DNA of 64,000 nt from JALZKA01 sp963701205 (GTDB lineage: Bacteria > Actinomycetota > Thermoleophilia > Solirubrobacterales > 70-9). Shown in pieces: positions 56,173 through 64,000 of this stretch. The position numbers and the translations under genes are program-made. The stretch covers positions 2,046,001 through 2,110,000 of the forward strand of contig OY969575.1 in NCBI GenBank assembly GCA_963701205.1, read 5' to 3'. Each line of letters begins with the position of its first letter. Position 1 is the stretch's first letter. The notes beneath the pieces were generated by a model that saw nothing but the letters and a program-made list of their open reading frames with translations, was not told the origin of the DNA and made no database searches.

Positions 56173-57282
56173 CTAGCGCTGCTTCCCGCGATTGCCGGGC
56201 TTGTTGCGCCGCTTCGCGTCCTGTTTCTTGTTGGCGTTCCCGTTGCTCTTCTTGGCCTGACGGCCCTTCGTCCTGGCCCCGGGGCGCTGCTTTGACGACT
56301 GCTTCGGCTTCGCAGTCGGCTTCGGCGGCACGACCGCGAAGTCTTCGAGGAGCTTCGCTATCGCGCCGGGATCCTCAACTTGCGGCGCATGCCCGATTCC
56401 GTCAAGGAGTTCGGTCTCGACCCCAGGAACGCCCGCGTACCCCGCAATCGCGGCCTCCGCATCGAAGAGCTGATCTTCGCTGCCGAAGATCACCAGAGCG
56501 GGAACGGCCGCCCGCGTCAGCCGGTCGTCGAGCGGCATCTCGGCGGCAAAGTCCTCGGCTGCGGCAGGCGCCTGATCGAAGGAGCTGTAGGTCATCGCCC
56601 GGTAGTCGTCGACCACCTGGTCGGCGCTGTCGAACCCGCTCTCAGGATCAAAGCCTGGGGCAAAGGCATCGGCCATGACGTCGCGAACGACGAAGTCGGG
56701 CGTCGTTCGCCAGAGCGCCTCGCCCACGACGGGCGTATACGCAAGCTTGGCCAGGAAGGGAAGCCCGGGACCGAAGTCCTCGGTGTTCGGTGCCATATCG
56801 ATGATCGCGACCCTGTCGACGAGCTGGCTCGCCTGTTCGGCCAGCGATGTCGCAACGCTGGCGCCCATCGAGTTACCGGCGACAAGCGCACCCTCGACAC
56901 CAAGCCGGTTCAGGGCCTCCGCCACGATCGCCGCCTGATTGGGAATCTCGTAACCGGATTCGGGTTTCTCGGAGCCCCCGAACCCCAGCAGGTCGATTCG
57001 AATCACCCGGTGGCGCTCAGTGAGCAACGGTTCCAGGCGATCGAACCAGCGCAGCGAGCAGGCGTAACAATGAAGCAGGACGATCGGCTGACCGGCGCGG
57101 ACCAGCTTCGGCTCGCCGGAATCCGTTACCTGGATCGCGCCACGCGACAACTCCATGATCTGGGCCCCCTCAATCGTGGGCGCGGCTTCGCGGGTCTCGC
57201 GGTCGGTCGTATACGTATTGATGGCCAGCAGAATTGCCAGCACGGAGGCCATGCCGGTCAGGATCTTCCAGCGGCGCTTCAC
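56173..57282 (-). CDS. Membrane-anchored alpha/beta hydrolase with a basic tail
   Basis: 369-residue protein. Residues 5-22 (WKILTGMASVLAILLAIN) form a signal anchor. The hydrolase core has the oxyanion region IVLLHCYACSLRWFDRLEPLL, the nucleophile elbow GNSMGA, the acid in GSEDQLFD and the His in DGIGHAPQVEDPG. The last 50 residues are almost only Lys, Arg, Asn, Gln, Pro and Gly (KQSSKQRPGARTKGRQAKK and on). Substrate unknown. GTG at 57282 overlaps the HD gene stop by GTGA. Confidence 0.85.
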   Translation of the reverse strand: MKRRWKILTGMASVLAILLAINTYTTDRETREAAPTIEGAQIMELSRGAIQVTDSGEPKLVRAGQPIVLLHCYACSLRWFDRLEPLLTERHRVIRIDLLGFGGSEKPESGYEIPNQAAIVAEALNRLGVEGALVAGNSMGASVATSLAEQASQLVDRVAIIDMAPNTEDFGPGLPFLAKLAYTPVVGEALWRTTPDFVVRDVMADAFAPGFDPESGFDSADQVVDDYRAMTYSSFDQAPAAAEDFAAEMPLDDRLTRAAVPALVIFGSEDQLFDAEAAIAGYAGVPGVETELLDGIGHAPQVEDPGAIAKLLEDFAVVPPKPTAKPKQSSKQRPGARTKGRQAKKSNGNANKKQDAKRRNKPGNRGKQR

Positions 57283-57869
57283 GCCGACTCACCCTTGCCT
57301 TCGAGGCCGAGGTCGCCCGCACGGGAAGCCATTGCGGCAATCACAAAGGCGATGTGTTCGTTGAAATCAACACCGAGTTCCTCTGCGCCCAGGCGGACTT
57401 CATCACGGTTGACCCCGGCCGCAAACGAGGGTTGCTTCAACTTCTTTACGACTGACTTCGGCGCCATGCCGTCGATGCCGGTCGGCCGCACCAGCGCGCA
57501 GGCGCCGATGAAGCCCGAGAGCTCATCAACGGCAAACAGCGCCTTGGCGAGGTCGGTCTCGCGCGCGATGCCCAGGAATGTCGCATGGCCGGCGACGGCG
57601 TCGATCAGCTCCCCGGGCCAGTCGAGATCCGCAAACAGCCGGAGCGCCGAGCGCGGATGCCCGTTCTGCTCGTCGTCGAGGTCCGGGAACCGTTCGTAGT
57701 CGATGTCGTGGACGAGGCCCGTCACAGCCCAAAGCTCCTGATCGCCTCCGAGCCGCTCGGCGTAGGCGACCATCGCTGCCTCGACGCCCAGCAGGTGCTT
57801 TCGCAGCGAGTCGGAGGAAACCCATTCGCAGACCAGGTCCCAGGCTTCTTGACGGGTAGGGGTGCTCAT
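57279..57869 (-). CDS. HD-domain hydrolase
   Basis: 196-residue HD-superfamily protein. The metal-binding residues appear in LRKHLLGVEAAMVAYAERLGG, TGLVHDIDYERFPDLDDEQNGHP and DAVAGHATFLGI, followed by LFAVDELSGFIGACALVRPTGIDGM, a pattern found in small uncharacterised hydrolases often annotated simply as HD domain proteins. The ATG at 57869 has AAAGGA 7 nt upstream. It is divergent from murA with only 28 bp between starts, and coupled to the downstream alpha/beta hydrolase. Confidence 0.82.
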   Translation of the reverse strand: MSTPTRQEAWDLVCEWVSSDSLRKHLLGVEAAMVAYAERLGGDQELWAVTGLVHDIDYERFPDLDDEQNGHPRSALRLFADLDWPGELIDAVAGHATFLGIARETDLAKALFAVDELSGFIGACALVRPTGIDGMAPKSVVKKLKQPSFAAGVNRDEVRLGAEELGVDFNEHIAFVIAAMASRAGDLGLEGKGESA

Positions 57870-57897
57870 GATTGCGTCCTTTACCCTAGCTCCGGTA

Positions 57898-59208
57898 ATG
57901 ACGGAGAAATTCGTGATCCAAGGGGGTGAGCCCCTGCGCGGCGAAATCCAGGCCGCCGGCAACAAGAACGCAGCGTTGCCGATCCTGGCCGCCTGCCTGC
58001 TCACGGCCGAGGAACTGGTACTCACCAACGTGCCCCGGATTCGTGACACGGAAGCCCAGGTGGCGATCTTGGAGCAACTCGGAGTCAAGGCGACGTGGGG
58101 TCCCAATCACGAACTGCGATTGCAAGCGGACTCCGTGACAGAGACATCCCCGGATGTCGATCTTGCGGCCAAGATTCGCGCTTCATTTCTGCTGGCGGGT
58201 CCGCTCCTCGCTCGCTTTGGCGAGGCGCGCATGCCACCACCCGGTGGCGATTTCATTGGACGTCGGCGCCTGGATCCGCACCTCGACGCCTTCATCGACA
58301 TGGGCGCAACGGTTTCAGGATCGCGCTGGATCGAGATCGCCGGCCCAACAGGCGGACTCAAGCCGTGCTCGGTATTCATGGACGAGCCCTCGGTGATGGG
58401 TACGGAGAATGCGCTGATGGCCGCCGCCCTCACGCCGGGGCCGACCACCATCGCGAACGCCGCCTCTGAACCGCATGTGCAGGACCTCGCGCGCTTGCTT
58501 GTGAAGATGGGGGCGCAAATTGATGGCATCGGATCGAACGTGATGACGGTCCACGGCCGCGACAAGCTGGGCGGCGCCGAGCACAGGATCTGCCCGGATC
58601 ACATCGAGGTGGCGAGCTTTGTTGCGCTGGCCGCCGCCACCGGTGGCGAGCTCCGGATTTCCGAAACCGCGCCCGAAGATCTGCACATGGTGATCCGCGC
58701 GTTTGGGCGCCTGGGGCTAGACCTGACGATCGAAGGGACGGACGTTGTCGTACCGCCAAACCAACGGCTAGCGATTCGCGACGACCTGGGCGACGCAATT
58801 CCAAAGATTGAGGACGGTCCCTGGCCGGCGTTTCCAGCCGACCTCACGTCGATTGCGCTGGCGCTCGCGACCCAGGCGGAGGGAACCATCCTGATCTTCG
58901 AGAAGATGTTCGAAAACCGCTTGTTCTTCGTTGACAAGCTCGTTGCCATGGGCGCTCGGATAACGCTCTGCGATCCCCACAGGGCGATCGTCAGCGGTCC
59001 GAGCCGGCTTCACGGCGAACGTGTGGAAAGCCCGGACATCCGGGCCGGCATGGCGATCCTCATCGCGGCACTCTGCGCGGAAGGCACGTCGGAGATCGGC
59101 AATGTCGTGCAGATCGATCGCGGCTACGAATCGATCGACGAACGCTTGCGGGCGCTCGGCGCGCGCATCGAACGGGTTGCCGTCGATCGTGTCCCGGCCG
59201 CGGGCTAG
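57898..59208 (+). CDS. murA: UDP-N-acetylglucosamine 1-carboxyvinyltransferase
   Basis: 436-residue enolpyruvyl transferase, first committed step of peptidoglycan precursor synthesis in the cytoplasm. FVIQGGEPLRGEIQAAGNKNAALPILAACLL is the N-terminal signature with the catalytic Lys; KIRASFLLAGPLLARFGEARMPPPGGDFIGRRRLDPHL carries the active-site loop. The loop Cys of most MurA proteins is Asp at about residue 118 here, a change linked to fosfomycin resistance in mycobacteria. The ATG at 57898 lies 10 nt after TACCCT (57882-57887). Confidence 0.95.
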   Translation: MTEKFVIQGGEPLRGEIQAAGNKNAALPILAACLLTAEELVLTNVPRIRDTEAQVAILEQLGVKATWGPNHELRLQADSVTETSPDVDLAAKIRASFLLAGPLLARFGEARMPPPGGDFIGRRRLDPHLDAFIDMGATVSGSRWIEIAGPTGGLKPCSVFMDEPSVMGTENALMAAALTPGPTTIANAASEPHVQDLARLLVKMGAQIDGIGSNVMTVHGRDKLGGAEHRICPDHIEVASFVALAAATGGELRISETAPEDLHMVIRAFGRLGLDLTIEGTDVVVPPNQRLAIRDDLGDAIPKIEDGPWPAFPADLTSIALALATQAEGTILIFEKMFENRLFFVDKLVAMGARITLCDPHRAIVSGPSRLHGERVESPDIRAGMAILIAALCAEGTSEIGNVVQIDRGYESIDERLRALGARIERVAVDRVPAAG

Positions 59209-59292
59209 GAAGGGGGCGACAGTGACGACGGCCCGGCCCGGCCCCCTCGCTCGACCCCGGACCACGTCACGGACGCCTGCCGGAGCAACACC

Positions 59293-60288
59293 ATGACGCA
59301 CCCGATCCCACCGGGAACGCGCGACGTCCTTCCCGACGAGATGCGCGAACTCCGCGCCCTCCAGACCCGATTGGCCGCCGTGTTTGAGCGCTTTGGCTAT
59401 GGCGAGGTCGCGACTCCCACCGTCGAGTACGACGACGTCCTGGCGCTGGCCGGAGAGGCGGGAGCGCCTGCCGCCCACCGCTTTTTCGATACTGGTGGTG
59501 ACCTGTTGGCCATGCGCTCCGACATGACGGTCCCGATCGCCAGGCTCGTAGCCAACCGCTTCCAGGAAGCAGAGTTGCCGCTGCGCTTCTTCTATAACGC
59601 GCGGGCTTATCGTGCCGTCCGTCCGCAGCGCGGGCAGATGGGAGAGTTCTTCCAGGCGGGGATCGAGCTCGTCGGCGCCGAGGCCCCGGACGGGACAGTT
59701 GAGGCGATCGAAGTGTTGGCGGCCGCGCTCGACGCGTCGGGCCTCAGCCGCGCCGTAATCGGGCTTGGTGACGCGACGCTTTATGACCGGGTGCTGGCAG
59801 GCGTCGGCGTCACCACATCGGATCGTGCCGAACTTTTGGGCCTGCTTGCCGCACGAGATCTCGTCGGCCTTACCGCCGAACTCCGCCGCCTTGATCTTGG
59901 CGACGCCGATCGTGGGCTCCTGGAAGCGATCCCCACGCTTCGGGGCGGTCGCGAGGTCTTCGACCGCGCCCGGCAGTTGGGGGCAGCCAACGTTGAGGAG
60001 GCGCTCGCGCCCCTAGAGCAGACCTATGCGGGCCTCGAGGATCGAGGCATAGCGGGGCGCGTTGCGCTGGACCTCGGCCTGTTGCGCGACCTTGGCTATT
60101 ACACGGGAGCGATCCTTGAGGTGTACGACCCCGCGCTGGGCCATGTCCTCGGCGGTGGCGGGCGCTACGACGAGCTGATGGGCAGGCTCGGCAAGCCCAC
60201 GCCGGCGGTTGGCTTTGCCCTCTATCTGGAGCGGCTGCACGTCGCCCAAGCAGAGGAGGAGCGAATCGAAGAAGGCGGGACTCCATGA
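59293..60288 (+). CDS. hisZ: ATP phosphoribosyltransferase regulatory subunit
   Basis: 331-residue HisRS-like paralogue that activates short-form HisG and transmits histidine inhibition. It has PIPPGTRDVLPDEM, the class II synthetase-like motif 2 LPLRFFYNARAYRAVRPQRGQMGEFFQAGIELVGAEAPDGTVEAI and GGGGRYDELMGRLGKPTPAVGFAL, but lacks the anticodon-binding domain of HisRS. Its presence beside a 224-residue HisG identifies the hetero-octameric HisZG type. A short GTG ORF (59222-59296, no His codons) with GGAAGGGGG before it ends across its start codon and may couple translation. Confidence 0.92.
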   Translation: MTHPIPPGTRDVLPDEMRELRALQTRLAAVFERFGYGEVATPTVEYDDVLALAGEAGAPAAHRFFDTGGDLLAMRSDMTVPIARLVANRFQEAELPLRFFYNARAYRAVRPQRGQMGEFFQAGIELVGAEAPDGTVEAIEVLAAALDASGLSRAVIGLGDATLYDRVLAGVGVTTSDRAELLGLLAARDLVGLTAELRRLDLGDADRGLLEAIPTLRGGREVFDRARQLGAANVEEALAPLEQTYAGLEDRGIAGRVALDLGLLRDLGYYTGAILEVYDPALGHVLGGGGRYDELMGRLGKPTPAVGFALYLERLHVAQAEEERIEEGGTP

Positions 60289-60959
60289 GCGGGGTCGATC
60301 GCGCGACGCGCGCGCGCACGGACGGGCCGCTGCGGATGGCCTTGCCACGCGGCGCGCTATTTGCAAGCTCGCTGGATTTGCTTGATGCGGTCGGCATTGA
60401 TACCTCGGAGGCCCGCGGGGACTCACGGTCGCTGATCTTCCGAACGCCCGAGATGACGCTGGTCACGATGCGGCCGTCAGACGTCCCGACATATGTGGAG
60501 GCCGGGGCGGCGGACGTGGGAATCACCGGGAAGGACGTACTGCTCGAGCAGTCGGACCGGGTCTTCTACGAGCTGCTGGACCTCGACTACGGCGCCTGCA
60601 GGATGGTGCTTGCCGCACCGGTTGACGATGGGCACATCGACTCGTACCAGCGGCGCCTCGGGGCTATCCGGATCGCGACCAAATACAAGCGCATCGCTGA
60701 GGATTTCTTCGAGCGCACAGGCCGCCGGGCCGAGGTGATCGAGGTCAAGGGCTCGGTCGAGTTGGCTCCCGTGTCCGGCCTCGCCGACGCGATCGTGGAT
60801 CTAGTTGACAGTGGGCGCACACTCCGCGACAACGGACTTGAAGTGCGCGAGGAAATCGTTGCCTGCACCGCCCGTCTGATCGCCAACCGCGTGGCCCACA
60901 AGTTGCGGGCCGCCGAGATCGACGAACTCGTCGCAGGTTTCGCGCGGGCAGGCACGTGA
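60285..60959 (+). CDS. hisG: ATP phosphoribosyltransferase, short form
   Basis: 224-residue catalytic subunit for the first step of histidine synthesis. It shows LRMALPRGALFASSLDLLDAVGID, VTMRPSDVPTYVEAGAADVGITGKDVL, RIATKYKRIAEDFFERTGRRAEVIEVKGSVELAPVSGLADAIVDLVDSGRTLRDNGL, the PRPP-binding region included. It lacks the C-terminal ACT-like regulatory domain of long HisG, consistent with hisZ directly upstream. It overlaps hisZ by 4 bp and hisD by GTGA. Confidence 0.96.
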   Translation: MSGVDRATRARTDGPLRMALPRGALFASSLDLLDAVGIDTSEARGDSRSLIFRTPEMTLVTMRPSDVPTYVEAGAADVGITGKDVLLEQSDRVFYELLDLDYGACRMVLAAPVDDGHIDSYQRRLGAIRIATKYKRIAEDFFERTGRRAEVIEVKGSVELAPVSGLADAIVDLVDSGRTLRDNGLEVREEIVACTARLIANRVAHKLRAAEIDELVAGFARAGT

Positions 60960-62233
60960 AACCGACCAGGATCGAGTGGGACGGCTCGGACCCCGATTCG
61001 ATCGTCGCTGCGATACGCAAGGGCGTGGCACCGCCGGTAGACCTCGTTGACGGGGTGGCGCGGATCATCGCGGCGATTCGGGAGCGAGGGGACGACGCAG
61101 TCGCCGAGTTCGCAGCGCAATTCGACGGCGTCACTGAGGCTCAAGACTCCTTCCGGGTTCCGGCCGACCAGGTGTTGCGTGCCCGTGATTCGCTGCCGCC
61201 CGCCCTGATCGAGGCGCTCGATCTCGCTGCGACAAACCTTCGCGCCGTTGCCGACGCTGAGCTCGAACGGGGCAATGTCTCCGTACGCCTTGCGCAAGGG
61301 CAGGACATCGAAATCGTGGACCGGCCGGTCGCGGCTGCCGCCATCTACGCACCCGGCGGGCGGGCGGCCTACCCGTCGTCGGTCTTGATGGGTGCGATTC
61401 CTGCCCGCGCGGCAGGCGTGGCTCGCCTTGTGCTCGCGACGCCCCCCGACCGCGAGGGCGGGGTTGGCGCCCTGACGCTGGCGGCCGCCTCGATCGCGGG
61501 CGTAGATGAGGTCTATGCAATCGGCGGCGCCCAGGCGATCGCAGCCCTGGCGATCGGCACGGCGACGCTGCCACCGGTTGACCTGGTCGCTGGCCCCGGA
61601 AACGCCTGGGTTACCGAAGCGAAGCGACAGCTCTTCGGCGAGGTTGGGATCGATGGCTTGGCCGGCCCGAGCGAGCTGGCGATCGTCCTTGACGGCGCGG
61701 CGTCTTGCGATCAGGTGGTCCTCGACCTCCTGGCTCAAGCCGAGCATGGGGAAGACAGCCCATTGGTCGCTATCTCGGCCGACGGCGAAGTGCTCGATCG
61801 GATCGCGGAAGCCTTCCCCGTCGCGCGGTCGGAGCGCCCGAGCGTCGCTGCGGCGCCGCTGACTCTGGTGCAGGCCCCTTCCTTGAGTGCCGCCCTCAAG
61901 TTGGCCGACGCGCTGGCGCCCGAACACCTTGAGCTTCGCCTTGAGGGCGCCGACTCGGCGCTCGCCGCAGAACGGGTGGCTGGCTGCGTGTTCGTCGGTT
62001 CCGGCGGCGCCACGGCATTTGGCGACTATGTGGTTGGGTCAAATCACGTCCTGCCGACGGCGGGGCGTGCTGCATTCTCGGGTCCGCTTGGAGCCCGCAC
62101 CTTCATGCGGCGAACATCAGTCGTTTCGCTGGGCAACGAGAGTGCGGCGGCGTTGGCTCCCGCGGTCGAGGCCATTGCCCAGGCCGAAGGCCTACCGGTG
62201 CACGGTGAGTCTGCAAGCCACCGTGCCGAGTGA
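60956..62233 (+). CDS. hisD: Histidinol dehydrogenase
   Basis: 425-residue zinc- and NAD-dependent enzyme for the last two steps of histidine synthesis. Key segments: AAAIYAPGGRAAYPSSVLMGAIPARAAGV, YAIGGAQAIAALAIGT, VDLVAGPGNAWVTEAKRQLFGEVGIDGLAGPSELAIVLD, LAQAEHGEDSPLVAIS with the zinc His, APEHLELRLEG and FGDYVVGSNHVLPTAGRAAFSGPL. The GTG at 60956 overlaps the hisG stop. Full length. A hisC gene, usual between hisD and hisB in actinobacteria, is absent. Confidence 0.96.
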   Translation: MKPTRIEWDGSDPDSIVAAIRKGVAPPVDLVDGVARIIAAIRERGDDAVAEFAAQFDGVTEAQDSFRVPADQVLRARDSLPPALIEALDLAATNLRAVADAELERGNVSVRLAQGQDIEIVDRPVAAAAIYAPGGRAAYPSSVLMGAIPARAAGVARLVLATPPDREGGVGALTLAAASIAGVDEVYAIGGAQAIAALAIGTATLPPVDLVAGPGNAWVTEAKRQLFGEVGIDGLAGPSELAIVLDGAASCDQVVLDLLAQAEHGEDSPLVAISADGEVLDRIAEAFPVARSERPSVAAAPLTLVQAPSLSAALKLADALAPEHLELRLEGADSALAAERVAGCVFVGSGGATAFGDYVVGSNHVLPTAGRAAFSGPLGARTFMRRTSVVSLGNESAAALAPAVEAIAQAEGLPVHGESASHRAE

Positions 62234-62268
62234 GGAAAACGGCCGGTTTGAAGGTAACTTGAGCCCGG

Positions 62269-62859
62269 ATGTCACGCACTGCCAAGATCGATCGCAAGAC
62301 CGGCGAGACCGAGGTGAGCCTGGTGCTGGAGCTGGATGGTGGAGCCGTCAGCGCGGCAACCGGCGTCGGTTTCTTGGACCACATGCTGGATCTTCTGGGA
62401 CGCCACGGCCGCTTCGGCATTGACGTCACGGCCAGTGGAGACCTGGAGACAGGGGCCCACCACACCGTCGAGGACGTGGGCATCGTGCTGGGCCAGGCAC
62501 TCGACCAGGCGCTTGGTGATCGCGCCGGGATTCGCCGCTACGGAAGCGCCACGGTCCCTATGGACGAGGCGCTTGGCACGTGCGCGATCGATATTTCCGG
62601 GCGGCCGTTGTGCATATTTGAGGCCGACCTGCCACCCGTCTCGATCGCCGGTTTCGATACGGAGCTGGCCGAGGAGTTTTTCCGTGCCGTCGCCAACAAC
62701 GCGCGGATGACGCTTCACATCGGCGTCGCGCGTGGATCGAACGCGCATCACATGATCGAAGCGTGCTTCAAAGCCTTCGCGCGCGCACTTCGCGACGCGG
62801 TCGCGATCGACCCGAGCGAAACCGGAGTGCCGTCAACGAAGGGCACGCTTACCGGGTAA
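62269..62859 (+). CDS. hisB: Imidazoleglycerol-phosphate dehydratase
   Basis: 196-residue Mn-dependent dehydratase of the monofunctional type. Metal-binding repeats GFLDHMLDLLGRHGRFGIDV and HHTVEDVGIVLGQALDQALGD, later EEFFRAVANNARMTLHIGVARGSNAHHMIEACFKAFARAL. The ATG at 62269 lies 8 nt after TAACTT (62255-62260) and lacks a Shine-Dalgarno sequence, so hisB may be transcribed separately and leaderlessly even though hisD ends 35 bp upstream. Confidence 0.96.
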   Translation: MSRTAKIDRKTGETEVSLVLELDGGAVSAATGVGFLDHMLDLLGRHGRFGIDVTASGDLETGAHHTVEDVGIVLGQALDQALGDRAGIRRYGSATVPMDEALGTCAIDISGRPLCIFEADLPPVSIAGFDTELAEEFFRAVANNARMTLHIGVARGSNAHHMIEACFKAFARALRDAVAIDPSETGVPSTKGTLTG

Positions 62860-62890
62860 CTCCGGCCGTTCGCGGGTACGCTGACTCCCG

Positions 62891-63529
62891 ATGAGCCACG
62901 TCGCGATCCTTGACTACGGAATGGGCAATCTGCGCTCCGTCGAGAAGGCTCTCGAGCGGGTTGGTCAATCTGCCGTTCTGACCGACGACCATGCCGTCGC
63001 TCGCGCTGCAGATGGTGTGATCCTGCCGGGCGTTGGCGCGTTTCCCACCGCGATGCAGCAGGTTCGCGAGCGGGGACTCGACGAACTGGTGACCGACCTC
63101 GCGCGGTCGGGCGCCCCCATCCTTGGAATTTGCCTGGGCATGCAGCTGATCTTTGATTCCACAACCGAGCTGGGCGGGTCCGAAGGGATCGGGCTGATCG
63201 CGGGTCCCGTGTCGGAGCTCGACGCCGCCGGCCAGAAGGTCCCGCACATTGGCTGGTCGCCGGTGTCCTGGGACAAGGATTCACCGTTGACGACCGGAAT
63301 CGCGGAGGGCGAGCCGTTTTACTTCGTTCACTCCTTCGCGCCGCGGCCGGCCGCAGCCGACGACGTGCTGGGGAGCGCGTCATATGGCGCGAGTTTTCCT
63401 GCCGCGGTCGAACGCGGCAACGTCTATGGCGTCCAGTTTCACCCGGAGAAGTCGAGCGCGGCAGGGCTGCGCCTGCTGCGTAATTTCGCGGCGATTTGCA
63501 CCGCCGCGACACCGTCAACCGTCGCGTGA
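62891..63529 (+). CDS. hisH: Imidazole glycerol phosphate synthase glutaminase subunit
   Basis: 212-residue class I glutamine amidotransferase that feeds ammonia to HisF. VAILDYGMGNLRSVEKALERVG opens the protein, the nucleophile Cys is in PILGICLGMQLIFDSTTELG, and the catalytic His and Glu are in YGVQFHPEKSSAAGLRLLRNF. The ATG at 62891 lies 8 nt after TACGCT (62877-62882), another probable leaderless start. It overlaps hisA by GTGA. Confidence 0.96.
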   Translation: MSHVAILDYGMGNLRSVEKALERVGQSAVLTDDHAVARAADGVILPGVGAFPTAMQQVRERGLDELVTDLARSGAPILGICLGMQLIFDSTTELGGSEGIGLIAGPVSELDAAGQKVPHIGWSPVSWDKDSPLTTGIAEGEPFYFVHSFAPRPAAADDVLGSASYGASFPAAVERGNVYGVQFHPEKSSAAGLRLLRNFAAICTAATPSTVA

Positions 63530-64000
63530 TCCTCTATCCCGCGATCGATATTCGCGACGGCCACGCGGTGCGCCTGATGCAGGGCGATTACGCACGCGAG
63601 ACCGCCTACGACGCCGACCCCCTCGATGCTGCGGAGCGCTGGGTGGAAGGGGGCGCAAGCTGGCTTCATATCGTTGACCTGGACGGAGCGCGAACGGGCA
63701 CATCCACGAATCTCGCGCACCTCAAGCGGATCGCTGCTCAGGCCGGAGCGTCCGTGCAGTTTGGTGGCGGTCTGCGGACCCCGGCGGCTGTTGACGCAGC
63801 GCTTGAGGCCGGAGCCGAACGGGTGGTGATTGGGACCGCCGCGCTTCGCGATCCCCAATTTTTGGATGCAATGCTCGACGAGCACGGCGTGCGGATCGTC
63901 GTCGGCGTCGATGCGCGTGGCGGCATGGCGGCGACGGAGGGTTGGATCGAGACCTCCGACAGGCCCGCACCCGCGCTCGTGAGGGCGCTTGCGGACCGCG
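63526..64000 (+). CDS. hisA: Phosphoribosylformimino-AICAR phosphate isomerase (partial, 3' end outside window)
   Basis: The first 158 codons of a TIM-barrel isomerase. VILYPAIDIRDGHAVRLMQGDYARET has the catalytic Asp after the first strand, WLHIVDLDGARTG the second phosphate/acid region, and VQFGGGLRTPAAVDAALEAGAERVVIGTAAL the phosphate-binding loop. The GTG at 63526 overlaps the hisH stop. The gene is cut by the window edge. TrpF-dual PriA activity, known in actinobacteria lacking trpF, cannot be judged from this part. Confidence 0.95.
   Translation, partial: MILYPAIDIRDGHAVRLMQGDYARETAYDADPLDAAERWVEGGASWLHIVDLDGARTGTSTNLAHLKRIAAQAGASVQFGGGLRTPAAVDAALEAGAERVVIGTAALRDPQFLDAMLDEHGVRIVVGVDARGGMAATEGWIETSDRPAPALVRALADR

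Overview
The window is a GC-rich (roughly two-thirds G+C) bacterial chromosome segment, almost fully coding, with short intergenic gaps, many ATGA/GTGA overlaps and frequent GTG/TTG starts. The 16S, 23S and 5S rRNAs, a full menaquinone pathway, a type II NADH dehydrogenase, an imuB/dnaE2 mutasome with a Gram-positive type LexA box, and an Asp-type MurA point to a high-GC actinobacterium. The rRNA and gene order suggest the Thermoleophilia/Solirubrobacterales area, but that placement is a guess without a database search. No mobile element, CRISPR array or tRNA was found.

Layout. 1-5.9 kb: glycosyltransferases, NDH-2, a UDP-sulfoquinovose synthase homologue and a TetR regulator. 5.9-16.8 kb: ilvBN and ilvC flank a complete early menaquinone block (menF +; menD, menC, menA, menB -; menE +). 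16.9-21.5 kb: a zinc-ribbon membrane protein, a cupin, serC-serA and a quinone-oxidoreductase-like MDR. 21.5-34.8 kb: the branched-chain supercluster leuL-leuA, SDR, XRE-cupin regulator, leuC, leuD, a Tam-like methyltransferase, leuB, ilvE, cimA, then a DegT aminotransferase, an HD protein, argH (frameshifted) and a 3-methyladenine glycosylase. 34.8-38.6 kb: a bifunctional penicillin-binding protein and tyrS. 38.6-44.0 kb: one rRNA operon (16S-23S-5S, no spacer tRNA) with promoter, processing stems and terminator. 44.0-49.6 kb: two small genes, then the SOS cassette imuB, DUF6504-like gene, dnaE2 (frameshifted). 49.7-55.8 kb: a Liv-type transporter (solute-binding lipoprotein, fused LivG-LivF, LivM, LivH) and an isocitrate-dehydrogenase-like gene. 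55.8-64 kb: small zinc protein, alpha/beta hydrolase, HD protein, murA, and the his operon hisZ-G-D-B-H-A, with hisA running off the end.

How the genes fit together. IlvBN, IlvC and IlvE with CimA and LeuABCD give valine, leucine and isoleucine, with isoleucine carbon probably entering by the citramalate route; ilvD is not in the window. The men genes give the quinone that NDH-2 would reduce. The strongest regulatory signals are two mRNA leaders. Upstream of leuA a 19-residue leader peptide carries five consecutive Leu codons, and part of that run can pair with the leuA Shine-Dalgarno sequence. Upstream of cimA a 16-residue ORF carries an arm that can pair with the cimA Shine-Dalgarno sequence, with two Ile codons placed just downstream of the arm. 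Together they suggest one translational attenuation design used for two end products. Also notable: many starts sit 7-10 nt behind a TANNNT -10 box, indicating leaderless mRNAs; inverted-repeat operators precede ndh and the XRE-cupin gene; and argH and dnaE2 each carry a single-base frameshift that could be real or a sequence error.
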